A stretch of DNA of 64,000 nt, taken from assembly GCF_027923405.1 (NCBI RefSeq), contig NZ_BQYI01000001.1, positions 2,272,501 through 2,336,500 of the forward strand, written 5' to 3'. How positions within the stretch are numbered: the first letter of the stretch is position 1; each line of letters opens with the position of its first letter. Shown here one piece after another: positions 27,292 to 36,436 of this stretch. The notes under the pieces were generated by a model. That model saw nothing but the letters and a program-made list of their open reading frames with translations. It was not told the origin of the DNA and did no database searches. The stretch is from Paenibacillus sp. YYML68 (GTDB lineage Bacteria > Bacillota > Bacilli > Paenibacillales > NBRC-103111). A program made the translations under genes and the position numbers.

Positions 27292-27741
27292 ATGAAAGGT
27301 CAACGACATGTCAAGATACGTGAAATTATTACGAATAACGAAATTGAAACGCAGGACGAGCTCGTCGAGGAGCTGCGCAATGCTGGCTTCCATGTGACTC
27401 AGGCGACGATCTCGCGAGATATTAAGGAGCTCCTCCTGATCAAGGTGCCGCTGGACGACGGACGCTACAAGTATTCGATGCCGGCCGACCAGCGCTACAA
27501 TCCGATGCATCGGCTGAGGCGGGCGCTGAACGATCATTTTGTCCATATCGATTACTCCGAGAATCTCGTCGTGCTCAAGAGCTTGCCGGGAACAGCGAAC
27601 GCGATCGGCGCACTGATCGACAGCTTGGAGTGGAACGAAGTGATGGGGACGATCTGTGGAGACGACACCATCTTAATCATATGCCGCACGAAGGACCAGA
27701 GCGTGCACGTCGTCAATCAAATATTAGGAATGCTAAGCTGA
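27292..27741 (+). CDS. argR: Arginine repressor ArgR/AhrC
   Basis: 149 residues: N-terminal winged helix ([23 protein letters not shown], then [13 protein letters not shown] as recognition helix) and C-terminal arginine-binding domain with [17 protein letters not shown] and [14 protein letters not shown]. Controls arginine synthesis and catabolism genes. Upstream of recN as in Bacillus. Confidence 0.97.
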   Translation: MKGQRHVKIREIITNNEIETQDELVEELRNAGFHVTQATISRDIKELLLIKVPLDDGRYKYSMPADQRYNPMHRLRRALNDHFVHIDYSENLVVLKSLPGTANAIGALIDSLEWNEVMGTICGDDTILIICRTKDQSVHVVNQILGMLS

Positions 27742-27760
27742 GAAAGGTAGAGGTGTGCTT

Positions 27761-29467
27761 ATGCTGTTGGAATTGTCCATTCGCAACTTGGCGGTTATCG
27801 AGCATGTCGAGCTTCATTGCAAATCCGGCTTCCATGTGCTGACAGGAGAAACCGGCGCGGGAAAATCGATCATCATCGACGCCTTGAGCTTGATCGCCGG
27901 AGGACGAAGCTCCGCGGACCTCGTTCGTTATGGGAGCGATAAGGCTTCTATTGAAGCTATGTTTCACGTCAAGGCCGATCATCCGGTGTGGGAAGCGATG
28001 TCACGCCTTGGGATAGAAGGGGATGCGGAGGAGCATCTTATTATTCGAAGGGAAATATCGGCTGCTGGCAAAAGCACAAGCCGGGTGAACGGACAGCTTG
28101 TCAATTTGGCGATGCTCAAGGAGATCGGATCATGGCTCGTTAACATTCACGGACAGCATGAGCATCAATCTTTGTTTAATACCGAGGAGCATATTCGCTT
28201 CCTTGACCTATACGGCGACACGGAGATCGCCGCTTATAAGTCGGCCTATACCCGAGCTTACGGCGGCTATCAGAGCATACGCAAGCAGGTGAGGGAGCTT
28301 CAGGAGACGAGCCAGAAGGCGCTGCAGATGGCCGATCTGTACAAGTTCCATCTGGAGGAGATTCAGGCTGCGAAGCTGAAGCCGGGCGAGGACGAGGCTC
28401 TCCAGGAGGAGAAGCGCAAGCTGTCGAACGCCGAGCGGCTGTACCAGAACTCTGCGGACGCATACGAGCTGCTGTACGGCGGCAGCAAGGGTCTGGATGC
28501 GATCTCCCGCGCGATGCAGAAGCTGCAGGATATCGTATCCTACGACAATGCGAAGCTCCAGCCGCTAGCCGAGCAGCTGCAGTCTGCCTACTACCAGCTC
28601 GAGGATGCGGCTTACCAAGTTCGCGACTATCGGGATGAGATAGAATTCAATCCGGCCCGACTCGACTTCATCGAGCAGCGGCTCGATACGATCTCCTCGC
28701 TGCGGCGCAAGTATGGTGATTCCGTGGAACAAATTATTGCCTACGCCACGAAGATTGAAGCGGAGCTAAGCGTTATCGAGAATAAGGACGAGCTGCTGCA
28801 GCAGCTTCAGCGTGAGGAGCAGCAGGCGCTGGAGGAGCTTAGCCGAGTTGCTGACGAGCTGACCCGCTATCGTATGGCAGCAGCAGAGCGGATGGCTGGC
28901 GAGATTATGACCGAGCTGCGGGAGCTGCAGATGGAGCGTACACAGTTCAAGGTTCATTTTAACACCGAGCATGAACGGAGATTTACGCCGGATGGCGCCG
29001 ATCTCGTCGAATTCCTCATTTCCGCCAATCCGGGTGAGCCGATGCGTTCCTTGAGCAAAATCGCCTCAGGCGGTGAAATATCGCGTATTATGCTCGCGCT
29101 GAAGTCGATTTTCTCCCGAATAGACCGCATACCTGTTCTTGTATTCGATGAAGTCGATACAGGCGTGAGCGGCCGTGCTGCGCAGGCGATCGCGGAGAAG
29201 ATGTCCAAGCTCTCGGGCAGCTGCCAAGTATTCTCCATCACCCATCTGCCGCAGGTCGCCTGCATGGCGGATGTTCATTATTTAATACAGAAGACGACCG
29301 ACGGCGCCCGAACGTATACACAGATCCATGATTTGGATGAGCAGACGCGCATTAATGAGCTGGCGCGAATGCTGGGCGGCGTTGAGGTGACGGACAAGAC
29401 GCTGGAGCACGCGCGGGAGATGATTGGACTTGCGGAGCACAAGAAGGCAGTGATGACGTCAGGCTAG
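27761..29467 (+). CDS. recN: DNA repair protein RecN
   Basis: SMC-like ATPase acting early in double-strand break repair. Walker A GETGAGKSIIIDAL near residue 30, a central coiled-coil rich in Glu, Gln and Leu, and the C-terminal SGGEISRIMLALKS signature with VLVFDEVDTGVSGRAAQ. 568 residues. ATG 27761 fits AAAGGTAGAGG; GTG 27755 is the alternative. Confidence 0.97.
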   Translation: MLLELSIRNLAVIEHVELHCKSGFHVLTGETGAGKSIIIDALSLIAGGRSSADLVRYGSDKASIEAMFHVKADHPVWEAMSRLGIEGDAEEHLIIRREISAAGKSTSRVNGQLVNLAMLKEIGSWLVNIHGQHEHQSLFNTEEHIRFLDLYGDTEIAAYKSAYTRAYGGYQSIRKQVRELQETSQKALQMADLYKFHLEEIQAAKLKPGEDEALQEEKRKLSNAERLYQNSADAYELLYGGSKGLDAISRAMQKLQDIVSYDNAKLQPLAEQLQSAYYQLEDAAYQVRDYRDEIEFNPARLDFIEQRLDTISSLRRKYGDSVEQIIAYATKIEAELSVIENKDELLQQLQREEQQALEELSRVADELTRYRMAAAERMAGEIMTELRELQMERTQFKVHFNTEHERRFTPDGADLVEFLISANPGEPMRSLSKIASGGEISRIMLALKSIFSRIDRIPVLVFDEVDTGVSGRAAQAIAEKMSKLSGSCQVFSITHLPQVACMADVHYLIQKTTDGARTYTQIHDLDEQTRINELARMLGGVEVTDKTLEHAREMIGLAEHKKAVMTSG

Positions 29468-29488
29468 AGGAGTGGGAGCATTTTGGAG

Positions 29489-29517
29489 TTATAAAAGCGG
29501 AGGAGAGGGGTTACCTT
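29489..29517 (+). promoter_or_regulatory. Possible sigma-F/G promoter for spoIVB
   Basis: TTATA (29489-29493), a 15-nt spacer and GGTTACCTT (29509-29517) resemble a sigma-F promoter (GwATA-15-GGnnAnnMT). Known B. subtilis spoIVB is forespore-transcribed. The match is imperfect. Confidence 0.35.
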
Positions 29518-29657
29518 ATAGGTACACAAAAAGGCGGTGCTGCCAAGTAAGCTAGCCGTAGGATCGCTTGCTACATAAGCTGCATGTACATCTACAGGCA
29601 GCGAACGGAGCAAGCACGAGGCGCCGCTAACAAAGGAAGCAAGGGAGCGTGAGCGAA

Positions 29658-31004
29658 TTGAGTTCCAACCAGAGAAGAAAATTGCTTGGATTACTGCTCG
29701 TCCTCTTCGTTTGTTTGGGTAGCTTGTCCACCCCTTTCCGCAGCTTTGCCTCATTCCCCGAGGAACTTCGATTGTTCACCGGTCAGCACACACAGCTGAA
29801 GCTTGCCATGCCAGTTAATGCTCAACTTACGGTTAATCATCCTGAAATTATTAAAGTTAATGGCTCCACCGAGCACTCCTTCCAAATCGATCTGCACAAG
29901 CCGATCTCGCTTGAATCGTATCAAGCAGGCCATGCGGAGATGAAGCTGAAGCTGTTCGGTGCGATCCCGCTCAAGACCGTCAAGGTCAACGTCGTGCCTG
30001 ACCTGAAGGTCATTCCTGGCGGACAGACGATCGGTGTGAAGCTGAAGTCTGCTGGCATCATGGTGGTCGGTCATCATCTTGTGTCGATCGCCGACGATAA
30101 GAAGTCTTCCCCAGGTGAGGAGGCCAAAATTCAGCTCGGCGACTTGATCGTCAAGATGAACGGCAAGCCGATCCAGGACGTGACGAAGGTAGCTGATGTC
30201 GTGAAGGAAGCGGGGGAGAGCAATAAGCCGCTCATCCTTACCATTGTACGCGGCTCGGAGACGCTCGACATTCCGATCACGCCAGCCTATGATTCGATTG
30301 ATAAGGCCTATCGATTAGGCTTATACATTCGGGATTCTGCGGCGGGTGTTGGTACTCTGACATTCTACGCGCCGGATCAGGGCGTATACGGAGCGCTCGG
30401 CCATGTCATTACGGATATGGATACACAATCGCCGATTGTTGTCGGCGGCGGGGAGATCGTGCATTCCAACGTGACCTCCATCTCCAAGAGCCAGAATGGG
30501 GAGCCGGGAGAGAAGCGTGCGCAGTTTTCGCGTGAGAGCAAGGCGATCGGTAACATTGAACGGAATACACAGTTCGGTATTTTTGGTAAAATGTTTCATT
30601 CTCCAGAGCATAGCTTGAACAGTAAGGCGCTGCCTGTTGCCTTCGCAGAGGATGTGAAGGAAGGGCCAGCCCACATATACACCGTCATCAACGGGCAGAA
30701 GGTGGAGAAATTCGATATCGAGATCGTCCATGTTGCGAAGCAGGATTACCCGGCAACCAAGGGGATGGTCATCAAGATTACAGACCCTCGCTTGCTTGAT
30801 AAAACTGGCGGTATCGTGCAAGGGATGAGCGGTAGTCCGATTATCCAGAACGGCAAAGTGATTGGAGCAGTGACTCACGTTTTCGTGAACGATCCGACGA
30901 GCGGGTACGGCTGCTTCATTGAGTGGATGCTGCAGGATGCAGGCATTATGCTACGCCCATCCGCAGAGTTGAAGGAGAAGGAATCACAACTGAAGGCCAG
31001 CTAA
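29658..31004 (+). CDS. spoIVB: SpoIVB serine peptidase
   Basis: Forespore protease that crosses into the intermembrane space and triggers SpoIVFB to process pro-sigma-K. N-terminal signal/anchor ([15 protein letters not shown]), a PDZ domain ([13 protein letters not shown] to LTIVRG), and an S55 protease domain with catalytic His in GALGHVITD, Asp in [13 protein letters not shown] and Ser in [11 protein letters not shown] 29658 is favoured by GGGAG spacing; GTG 29649 adds three codons. 448 residues. Confidence 0.95.
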   Translation: MSSNQRRKLLGLLLVLFVCLGSLSTPFRSFASFPEELRLFTGQHTQLKLAMPVNAQLTVNHPEIIKVNGSTEHSFQIDLHKPISLESYQAGHAEMKLKLFGAIPLKTVKVNVVPDLKVIPGGQTIGVKLKSAGIMVVGHHLVSIADDKKSSPGEEAKIQLGDLIVKMNGKPIQDVTKVADVVKEAGESNKPLILTIVRGSETLDIPITPAYDSIDKAYRLGLYIRDSAAGVGTLTFYAPDQGVYGALGHVITDMDTQSPIVVGGGEIVHSNVTSISKSQNGEPGEKRAQFSRESKAIGNIERNTQFGIFGKMFHSPEHSLNSKALPVAFAEDVKEGPAHIYTVINGQKVEKFDIEIVHVAKQDYPATKGMVIKITDPRLLDKTGGIVQGMSGSPIIQNGKVIGAVTHVFVNDPTSGYGCFIEWMLQDAGIMLRPSAELKEKESQLKAS

Positions 31005-31022
31005 TGGTCTTCAGTTTTTTTT
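30990..31022 (+). terminator. Terminator overlapping the spoIVB stop codon
   Basis: CTGAAGGCC (30990-30998) pairs with GGTCTTCAG (31006-31014) with one G-U, followed by eight T. The stop codon lies in the loop. Confidence 0.8.
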
Positions 31023-31107
31023 GATGCGCAAATGTCGATTAATGTATAACTGTGAAATAAATTTTTTATTATAATAGAACAAAGAAAAAAAATCCATAAA
31101 AAGATTA

Positions 31108-31141
31108 TTCGACAGAAGGAATTTTCTTCTACGTGTCGAAA
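31108..31141 (+). promoter_or_regulatory. spo0A control region: two 0A boxes and sigma-H-like promoter
   Basis: TTCGACA (31108-31114, reverse) and TGTCGAA (31134-31140) are exact Spo0A boxes; TGTCGAT at 31033-31039 is a near match. Between them GAAGGAATT (31115-31123), an 11-nt spacer and GTCGAAA (31135-31141) resemble a sigma-H promoter that overlaps the second box. This fits the known sporulation-phase promoter and autoregulation of spo0A. Confidence 0.7.
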
Positions 31142-31198
31142 TCATATATTTAGGTAAATCATGCTACACAGGCGTTTGAATTAGAGGAGGAACATAAC

Positions 31199-32008
31199 GT
31201 GCACACAATTGAAGTACTTTTAGCAGATGATAATCGGGAATTTACGAATCTGTTATCTGAATTTATCGATGAGCAGGACGATATGCAGGTGACAGGCGTG
31301 GCGTATAACGGTAACGATGTGCTTCGTCTAATTGAGCAGAGCAGCCGTGTGCCAGATGTGTTGATTCTGGACATTATCATGCCTCATCTGGACGGTCTCG
31401 GTGTGCTGGAGAAGCTTCGCGAGATGGACTTGAACCCGCAGCCGAAGATTATTATGCTAACAGCGTTCGGTCAAGAAAACATTACGCAAAAAGCGGTTCA
31501 GCTTGGCGCCTCCTACTATATTCTTAAGCCGTTCGATATGGAAATATTGACAAACCGCATTCGTCAGCTAGTCGGCTCCGCACAATCGATGCCGATGATG
31601 AGCAACTCGAGCCAAGGGCAAATGAAGACGAACGTCGTTCAGCTGCCAAAGACGAAAAACTTGGACGCCAACATTACGACAATTATCCACGAAATCGGTG
31701 TACCTGCGCATATTAAAGGGTATCAATATTTGCGTGAAGCGATCACGATGGTGTATAACAACATCGAGATTCTGGGCGCCATTACGAAGACGCTGTATCC
31801 GGCGATTGCCGAGAAATATAAGACGACGCCTAGCCGTGTTGAGCGTGCGATTCGTCACGCGATTGAGGTTGCTTGGACGCGCGGCAACATCGACAGCATC
31901 AGTCATCTGTTCGGCTACACGATCAACATCTCGAAGTCGAAGCCGACGAATAGCGAATTTATCGCGATGGTGGCGGATAAGCTGCGGATTGAGCACAAGG
32001 TGTCGTGA
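31199..32008 (+). CDS. spo0A: Sporulation transcription factor Spo0A
   Basis: Master regulator of sporulation entry. N-terminal receiver domain: acidic pocket LLADDN, phospho-acceptor Asp58 in [12 protein letters not shown], Thr in IIMLTAFGQ and Lys in YYILKPFD. C-terminal DNA-binding domain contains [36 protein letters not shown] and the sigma-contact region. GTG 31199 follows GAGGAGG. 269 residues, as in Bacillus. Confidence 0.98.
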   Translation: MHTIEVLLADDNREFTNLLSEFIDEQDDMQVTGVAYNGNDVLRLIEQSSRVPDVLILDIIMPHLDGLGVLEKLREMDLNPQPKIIMLTAFGQENITQKAVQLGASYYILKPFDMEILTNRIRQLVGSAQSMPMMSNSSQGQMKTNVVQLPKTKNLDANITTIIHEIGVPAHIKGYQYLREAITMVYNNIEILGAITKTLYPAIAEKYKTTPSRVERAIRHAIEVAWTRGNIDSISHLFGYTINISKSKPTNSEFIAMVADKLRIEHKVS

Positions 32009-32113
32009 AAGGATAAGCAGTAGCCAATAGATATGGAGTGTGGAGGGCCATTCTTCTTCAGCAGAGGAATGGCTCTTTGGTATACTTGAATTCGCTGGCG
32101 TGACTCACATAAT

Positions 32114-32139
32114 AGAGCCGGACCATATGGCCCGGCTCT
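32114..32139. terminator. Bidirectional hairpin downstream of spo0A
   Basis: AGAGCCGG/CCGGCTCT 8-bp stem, without a strong T tract on either side. A weaker hairpin GCCATTC/GAATGGC lies at 32047-32073. Together they separate spo0A from the convergent small gene. Confidence 0.5.
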
Positions 32140-32179
32140 GTGACATTCGACAGCTAATTGTCATTGTAGTACGACCAAG

Positions 32180-32365
32180 CTACGGCCGTATGTCGCATTT
32201 GTTTTTGATAAAATGAATCTGATTTTCCAGTCGGTTGATCATTTCCACGGTTTCTTTGTCTGAGGAGTTGGACGACTGCTTTAACGACGCGAGCTCTTCT
32301 TGCAAGGTATGCAGGTCCTGGCCTGCATTGGAGCAATTGTAGCTGCTTTCCAGCTGATCGATCAT
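32180..32365 (-). CDS. Small hypothetical coiled-coil protein
   Basis: 61 residues with heptad-like leucine spacing (LHTLQEELASLKQ and EMINRLENQIHFIKNK) and no membrane segment. Start at 32365 is supported by GGGAGG 10 nt upstream on this strand. A competing frame ending at 32154 lacks this support. Function unknown; it lies between spo0A and another small minus-strand gene. Confidence 0.6.
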   Translation of the reverse strand: MIDQLESSYNCSNAGQDLHTLQEELASLKQSSNSSDKETVEMINRLENQIHFIKNKCDIRP

Positions 32366-32461
32366 TCGGATGCTACCTCCCATGACTCATAAGATCTGTC
32401 TAGAGAACAGCTATAGTATGGGATCAAATTGAAGGCTTTATGCCGCTCCCGCTTCAAGCAA

Positions 32462-32794
32462 TTACAGGATGGACTGCTTCTGTAGTTCCCTGGCCTCGTC
32501 ATGATTTGCTTGTTCCAGCTCCGAGCACTTCTCTTCAATCCATTCCAACCAACCCTCAGGCAGTCGGTCTGCTATGTAGCTTTGCAGCTCCTCCTTCTGA
32601 GTCGCGAGCTCATAGATGAGCCGCTCATACGTACGCAGCATCTCGTTGAAATCCAGTCCGATATCATCCATCACCAGCTCTTGAATCGCCTTGTCGTTAC
32701 GACTTTCACGGAAGCTTTTGGTGAACAAGCCATCGTAAATCTCAACTATCAGACCGTTCTGAACGCGAACAATTTTCTGACATATTTTTTGCAT
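32462..32794 (-). CDS. Hypothetical protein, helical
   Basis: 110 residues, acidic, largely alpha-helical by eye, with conserved-looking FTKSFRESRNDKAIQELVMDDI and EEKCSELEQANHDEARELQ. No recognisable domain. ATG 32794 has AAGGAGT upstream; the frame reaches 32839 without a better start. It is divergent from the AhpD-like gene. Confidence 0.6.
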   Translation of the reverse strand: MQKICQKIVRVQNGLIVEIYDGLFTKSFRESRNDKAIQELVMDDIGLDFNEMLRTYERLIYELATQKEELQSYIADRLPEGWLEWIEEKCSELEQANHDEARELQKQSIL

Positions 32795-32998
32795 GGAATC
32801 TACTCCTTGCACTGGATTGAGATCATTATAACATAACATTATTTAACACGGTGTAGAATTTTGTAAGTGCTTTCTTAATTTTTGGTATTTTTTTGTTGCA
32901 TACCGATTAACGGGTTCGGACATTTTAGGATAGAAGACAGTGAAGCTTGAAGGACGGCTCATAACAGGGGGACATCGGTGTCGAAAGGAGACGCGAAC

Positions 32999-33355
32999 AT
33001 GCAGCAGACGGAGATGGAACGTAAGGTGGATTCGTATAAAATTGGGGTCGGTCACATGATGGACCACTTGCCTACGATGGTTCAGGCGTATAACCATTTC
33101 ACAGGTGAATGCTTCGCAGACGGGGCGCTTGACGCTAAGCAGAAGCAGCTGATTGCACTCGGCATTAGTTTGTTCGCGAACAATGAGGTGTGCACCTATT
33201 ATCACGTTCAGGAGGCAATCAGCAAGGGGGCAACCAAGGCTGAAATTATGGAGGCAACGGCTGTTGCCGCAGCCGTCGGCAGCGGACATACGCTGTCACA
33301 GGGTGTGACGAGAGTTCAGAAGGCGCTCGAGACGCTCACAGCTGGTACGCAGTAA
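32999..33355 (+). CDS. Carboxymuconolactone decarboxylase/AhpD-like protein
   Basis: 118 residues of the CMD fold: MMDHLPTMVQAYNHFTGECFADGALDAKQKQLIALGISL-like first half (split here by helices) and NNEVCTYYHVQEAISKGATKAEIME. True AhpD proteins have a CxxC at the centre; here it is CTYYH, so only one of the redox cysteines is kept. ATG 32999 follows AAAGGAGA. Probably a dimeric or hexameric gamma-CMD protein of unknown substrate. Confidence 0.8.
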   Translation: MQQTEMERKVDSYKIGVGHMMDHLPTMVQAYNHFTGECFADGALDAKQKQLIALGISLFANNEVCTYYHVQEAISKGATKAEIMEATAVAAAVGSGHTLSQGVTRVQKALETLTAGTQ

Positions 33356-33367
33356 TGGAATACGTAA

Positions 33368-33395
33368 AGCCTCCGCCTGAAGGTCGGAGGCTATT
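33368..33395. terminator. Terminator between AhpD-like gene and DUF2627 gene
   Basis: AGCCTCCG/CGGAGGCT 8-bp stem followed by ATTTG. It serves two convergent genes. Confidence 0.6.
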
Positions 33396-33411
33396 TGCGT
33401 TTATACGTTGA

Positions 33412-33675
33412 TCAGCGCCGGTTCCGCTTCTCTCGGAATCGAGGCGCTACATAATTACGCTTGCGATCGCGGAAGAACGTCCAGCCTCCGATGAAGGCGA
33501 CGCCAAGCGCGAATAAGATAAAGCCTATGATCAGCTTCCACCAGAGTATGCTGCCGTCGCTCGTGTTGAATTGCGCGAACCAGGCATCCTTCATCGCGAG
33601 GAAGCCGTAGGTCGCCATTAACCCTGGAATAACAAGAAGTAATATCGCAATAAAGCGTTGAAATGCTGCCTTCAT
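33412..33675 (-). CDS. yqzF: DUF2627 family membrane protein (YqzF-like)
   Basis: 87 residues with two membrane helices (FIAILLLVIPGLMATYGFLAM and LIIGFILFALGVAFIGGWTFF) and a basic tail. B. subtilis yqzF also lies next to the bkd genes, which supports the name. Function unknown. Confidence 0.82.
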   Translation of the reverse strand: MKAAFQRFIAILLLVIPGLMATYGFLAMKDAWFAQFNTSDGSILWWKLIIGFILFALGVAFIGGWTFFRDRKRNYVAPRFREKRNRR

Positions 33676-33838
33676 GTGTAAGCTCCTTCAGTCTAAGAGT
33701 ATCCAGCCTTCTTTTATTCATACACGATATACGTTAACATATTTTATTGAACAATTCATCGCAATTCACAAATTGGACTATATTTCTACGGTAAATTAAG
33801 GTTAAAATAATAGAATACTAGCTTCGGGAGGGAATCCA

Positions 33839-35275
33839 ATGTCTGAAACGTTTGACACGATCGTGCTCGGAGGCGGCATCGGCGGCTACACAGCTGCGAT
33901 TCGCGCAGCTCAGCTCGGCCGAACAGTTGCGATTGTGGAGCAGGACAAGCTCGGTGGCACATGTCTACATCGTGGCTGTATTCCAAGCAAGGCGCTGCTG
34001 CGCAGTGCAGAGCTGTACGCTCAGATGAAGGAGAGCGAGAGCTTCGGCATTATCGCCGAGGCGGTGAAGCTGGATTACCGTAAAGTATCAGAGCGTAAGA
34101 GCGCAATCGTAGAGCAGCTGTACCAAGGCGTCCAATATTTGATGAGTAAAAATAAAATAACGGTATTCCAAGGTGTCGGCCGCATTATCGGTCCGTCGAT
34201 CTTCTCGCCGCGCAGCGGTACGGTATCGGTCGAGCAGGCGGATGGGGAGATCTTAAATATTGTGCCTTCGCAGCTCATCATTGCGACCGGCTCGAGACCG
34301 CGTATGCTGCCGGGCCTCGAGGCGGACGGTCAATATGTACTGACAAGCGATGATATTCTTCGATTGGAGGAGCTGCCGCAGTCAATCGTGATCGTAGGAG
34401 GAGGCGTCATCGGCGTCGAATGGGCGTCGATGCTGAACGACTTCGGCGTCGAGGTCACGGTAGTCGAGTATGCGCCGCGGCTAGTACCCTCCGAGGACGA
34501 GGATGTGTCACGTGAGCTGGAGAGGCTGCTGAAGCGTAGGGGAGTAAGCGTACTCACTAGCGCCAAGCTACTAACCGATACCGTCGAACGTGGAGCTGAA
34601 GCTTCGCAAGGGCCCGGTGTGAAGCTCCAGATTGAGCGCAAGGGCGAGCGTCAGCAGCTGTCTGCTCAAGCGATGCTTGTCTGCGTCGGACGTCAAGCGA
34701 ATATCGAAGGAATTGGCCTCGAGAATACGGATGCGCGCGTGGAGAACGGGTTCATCAAGGTGAATGCGAACAAGCAGACGGCGGAGCTCCATATCTATGC
34801 GGTCGGTGATTGTATCGGCGGGCTGCAGCTGGCCCATGCGGCAGCACATGAAGGTATAGCCGCAGCCGAGCATGGCGCAGGACTGAAGCCGACTGCTTAT
34901 GCGGAGCACCAGATTCCAAGATGCGTCTACACGCGTCCGGAGATCGCATCTGTCGGCTGGACGGAGCAGCAGGCGAAGGAGAAGGGGCTGCAGGTGAAGA
35001 CGGCGAAGCTCAGCTTCCAGTCGCTAGGCAAGGCGAAGGTGCTCGGCGAGACGGATGGCTTCGTCAAGGTCATTGCAGATCAAGCAACCGGCGATATTGT
35101 CGGCGTTCATCTGATTGGCGCTCATGCGACTGACATGATCGCTGAGGCGGCGCTTGCTCAGCTGCTGCAGGCGACCCCTTGGGAGGTCGGACAGACGATC
35201 CATCCGCACCCGACATTGTCCGAGCTGATGGGCGAAGCGATGCTGGCGGTGGATGGCCAATCGATCAGCTTTTGA
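33839..35275 (+). CDS. lpdV: Dihydrolipoyl dehydrogenase of branched-chain 2-oxoacid complex
   Basis: E3 flavoprotein, 478 residues. FAD motif LGGGIGGYTAAIRAAQLG, redox-active CLHRGC in GGTCLHRGCIPSKALL, NAD site VIVGGGVIGVEWASML, FAD motif YAVGDCIGGLQLAH and the C-terminal HPHPTLSE active-site His-Glu. It is directly before bkdAA, so it serves that complex. Unlike B. subtilis, no ptb, bcd or buk gene precedes it. Confidence 0.95.
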   Translation: MSETFDTIVLGGGIGGYTAAIRAAQLGRTVAIVEQDKLGGTCLHRGCIPSKALLRSAELYAQMKESESFGIIAEAVKLDYRKVSERKSAIVEQLYQGVQYLMSKNKITVFQGVGRIIGPSIFSPRSGTVSVEQADGEILNIVPSQLIIATGSRPRMLPGLEADGQYVLTSDDILRLEELPQSIVIVGGGVIGVEWASMLNDFGVEVTVVEYAPRLVPSEDEDVSRELERLLKRRGVSVLTSAKLLTDTVERGAEASQGPGVKLQIERKGERQQLSAQAMLVCVGRQANIEGIGLENTDARVENGFIKVNANKQTAELHIYAVGDCIGGLQLAHAAAHEGIAAAEHGAGLKPTAYAEHQIPRCVYTRPEIASVGWTEQQAKEKGLQVKTAKLSFQSLGKAKVLGETDGFVKVIADQATGDIVGVHLIGAHATDMIAEAALAQLLQATPWEVGQTIHPHPTLSELMGEAMLAVDGQSISF

Positions 35276-35300
35276 CCCTAATTAGATCGTATTGATGAAA

Positions 35301-35329
35301 TTGTGTTCATAACCGAATCCGACTATAAT
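35301..35329 (+). promoter_or_regulatory. Sigma-A promoter for bkdAA-bkdAB-bkdB
   Basis: TTGTGT (35301-35306), a 17-nt spacer and TATAAT (35324-35329). The three bkd genes could be transcribed apart from lpdV. No sigma-54 (-24/-12) element was found, unlike the B. subtilis bkd operon. Confidence 0.6.
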
Positions 35330-35413
35330 ATACTTATAGCGTCAAGTATTAGCACCAGGTTATAAATTCTTCGCACGCATAAGCGATTCGTACACGGAGG
35401 AGGCGTTAGCCCC

Positions 35414-36436
35414 ATGTCTATCGGACATACGACTAAGCATCACCAGCTCGGATTGACAGATGAACAAGTCATCGAGATGTACATATACATGCAGACGGCC
35501 CGCATGTACGACGAGCGCGGCTTCGTGCTGCAGCGCTCCGGCAAGGTAGCGTTCCACGTATCAGGCATTGGCCAGGAGACGGCGCAGGTGGCGGCAGCTT
35601 ACGCGCTCGAGAAGGGAGTCGATTACTGCCTCCCTTATTACCGCGACTACGGCGTCGTATTGACGCTCGGCATGTCGCTCAGAGAGCTCATGCTGTCGGT
35701 GTTCGCCAAAGCCGAGGATCCTAATAGCGGGGGTCGGCAGATGCCGGGTCACTTCAGTCACCGGAAGCTGAACATCGTCACAGGCTCGAGTCCAGTTACG
35801 ACTCAAGTCCCGCATGCTGTCGGCATTGCGCTCGCAGCGAAGATGAAGGGCGAGCAGAAGGTGTCGTTCGTGACGTTCGGCGATGGCTCGAGCAACCAGG
35901 GCGATTTCCATGAAGGGTGTAATTTCGCCGGGGTGCATAAGCTTCCGGTTATCTTCATGTGCGAGAACAATCAATATGCGATCTCGGTGCCGCTGCATAA
36001 GCAGATGGCGGGCAGTATCGCGGAGCGTGCGCTCGGCTACGGCTTCCCAGGTATTCGCGTGGACGGTCGTGACCCGCTAGAGGTGTACCGCGTCGTGAAG
36101 GAGGCGCGCGAGCGTGCGCTGCGCGGCGAAGGTCCTACACTGATCGAAGCGGTCATGTACCGCATTCCGCCACACTCGACAGCTGACAACGATCTGCTGT
36201 ACCGGACGAAGGAAGAGGTAGAGGAGGAGCGGGGGAAGGACGGTCTGCCTCGCTTCCGCCAATATTTACTCGACTGCGGCATCTGGTCAGAGGGGCAGGA
36301 GGAGGAGCTGAGAGCTCGTCTGAAGCAGGAGCTGACGGATGCGACAACCTATGCGGAGCAGGCGCCGTTCCCGAAGCCGGAGGACACGCTGCTGCATGTG
36401 TACGGTACGGAAGAGGAGGGAGCGACATGGCGGTAA
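35414..36436 (+). CDS. bkdAA: Branched-chain 2-oxoacid dehydrogenase E1 alpha
   Basis: TPP-dependent E1 alpha, 340 residues. TPP motif VTFGDGSSNQGDFHEGCNFA ends in IFMCENNQYAIS; RQMPGHFSH and phosphorylation-loop-like YRIPPHSTADND are present. Decarboxylates the 2-oxoacids of Val, Leu and Ile, giving primers for branched fatty acids. It overlaps bkdAB by 10 bp. Confidence 0.95.
   Translation: MSIGHTTKHHQLGLTDEQVIEMYIYMQTARMYDERGFVLQRSGKVAFHVSGIGQETAQVAAAYALEKGVDYCLPYYRDYGVVLTLGMSLRELMLSVFAKAEDPNSGGRQMPGHFSHRKLNIVTGSSPVTTQVPHAVGIALAAKMKGEQKVSFVTFGDGSSNQGDFHEGCNFAGVHKLPVIFMCENNQYAISVPLHKQMAGSIAERALGYGFPGIRVDGRDPLEVYRVVKEARERALRGEGPTLIEAVMYRIPPHSTADNDLLYRTKEEVEEERGKDGLPRFRQYLLDCGIWSEGQEEELRARLKQELTDATTYAEQAPFPKPEDTLLHVYGTEEEGATWR

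Noticed and set aside
32154..32336. 60-codon minus-strand frame overlapping the small coiled-coil gene
   Set aside because: No RBS, and the overlapping frame (32180-32365) has both a good RBS and a regular helical pattern.
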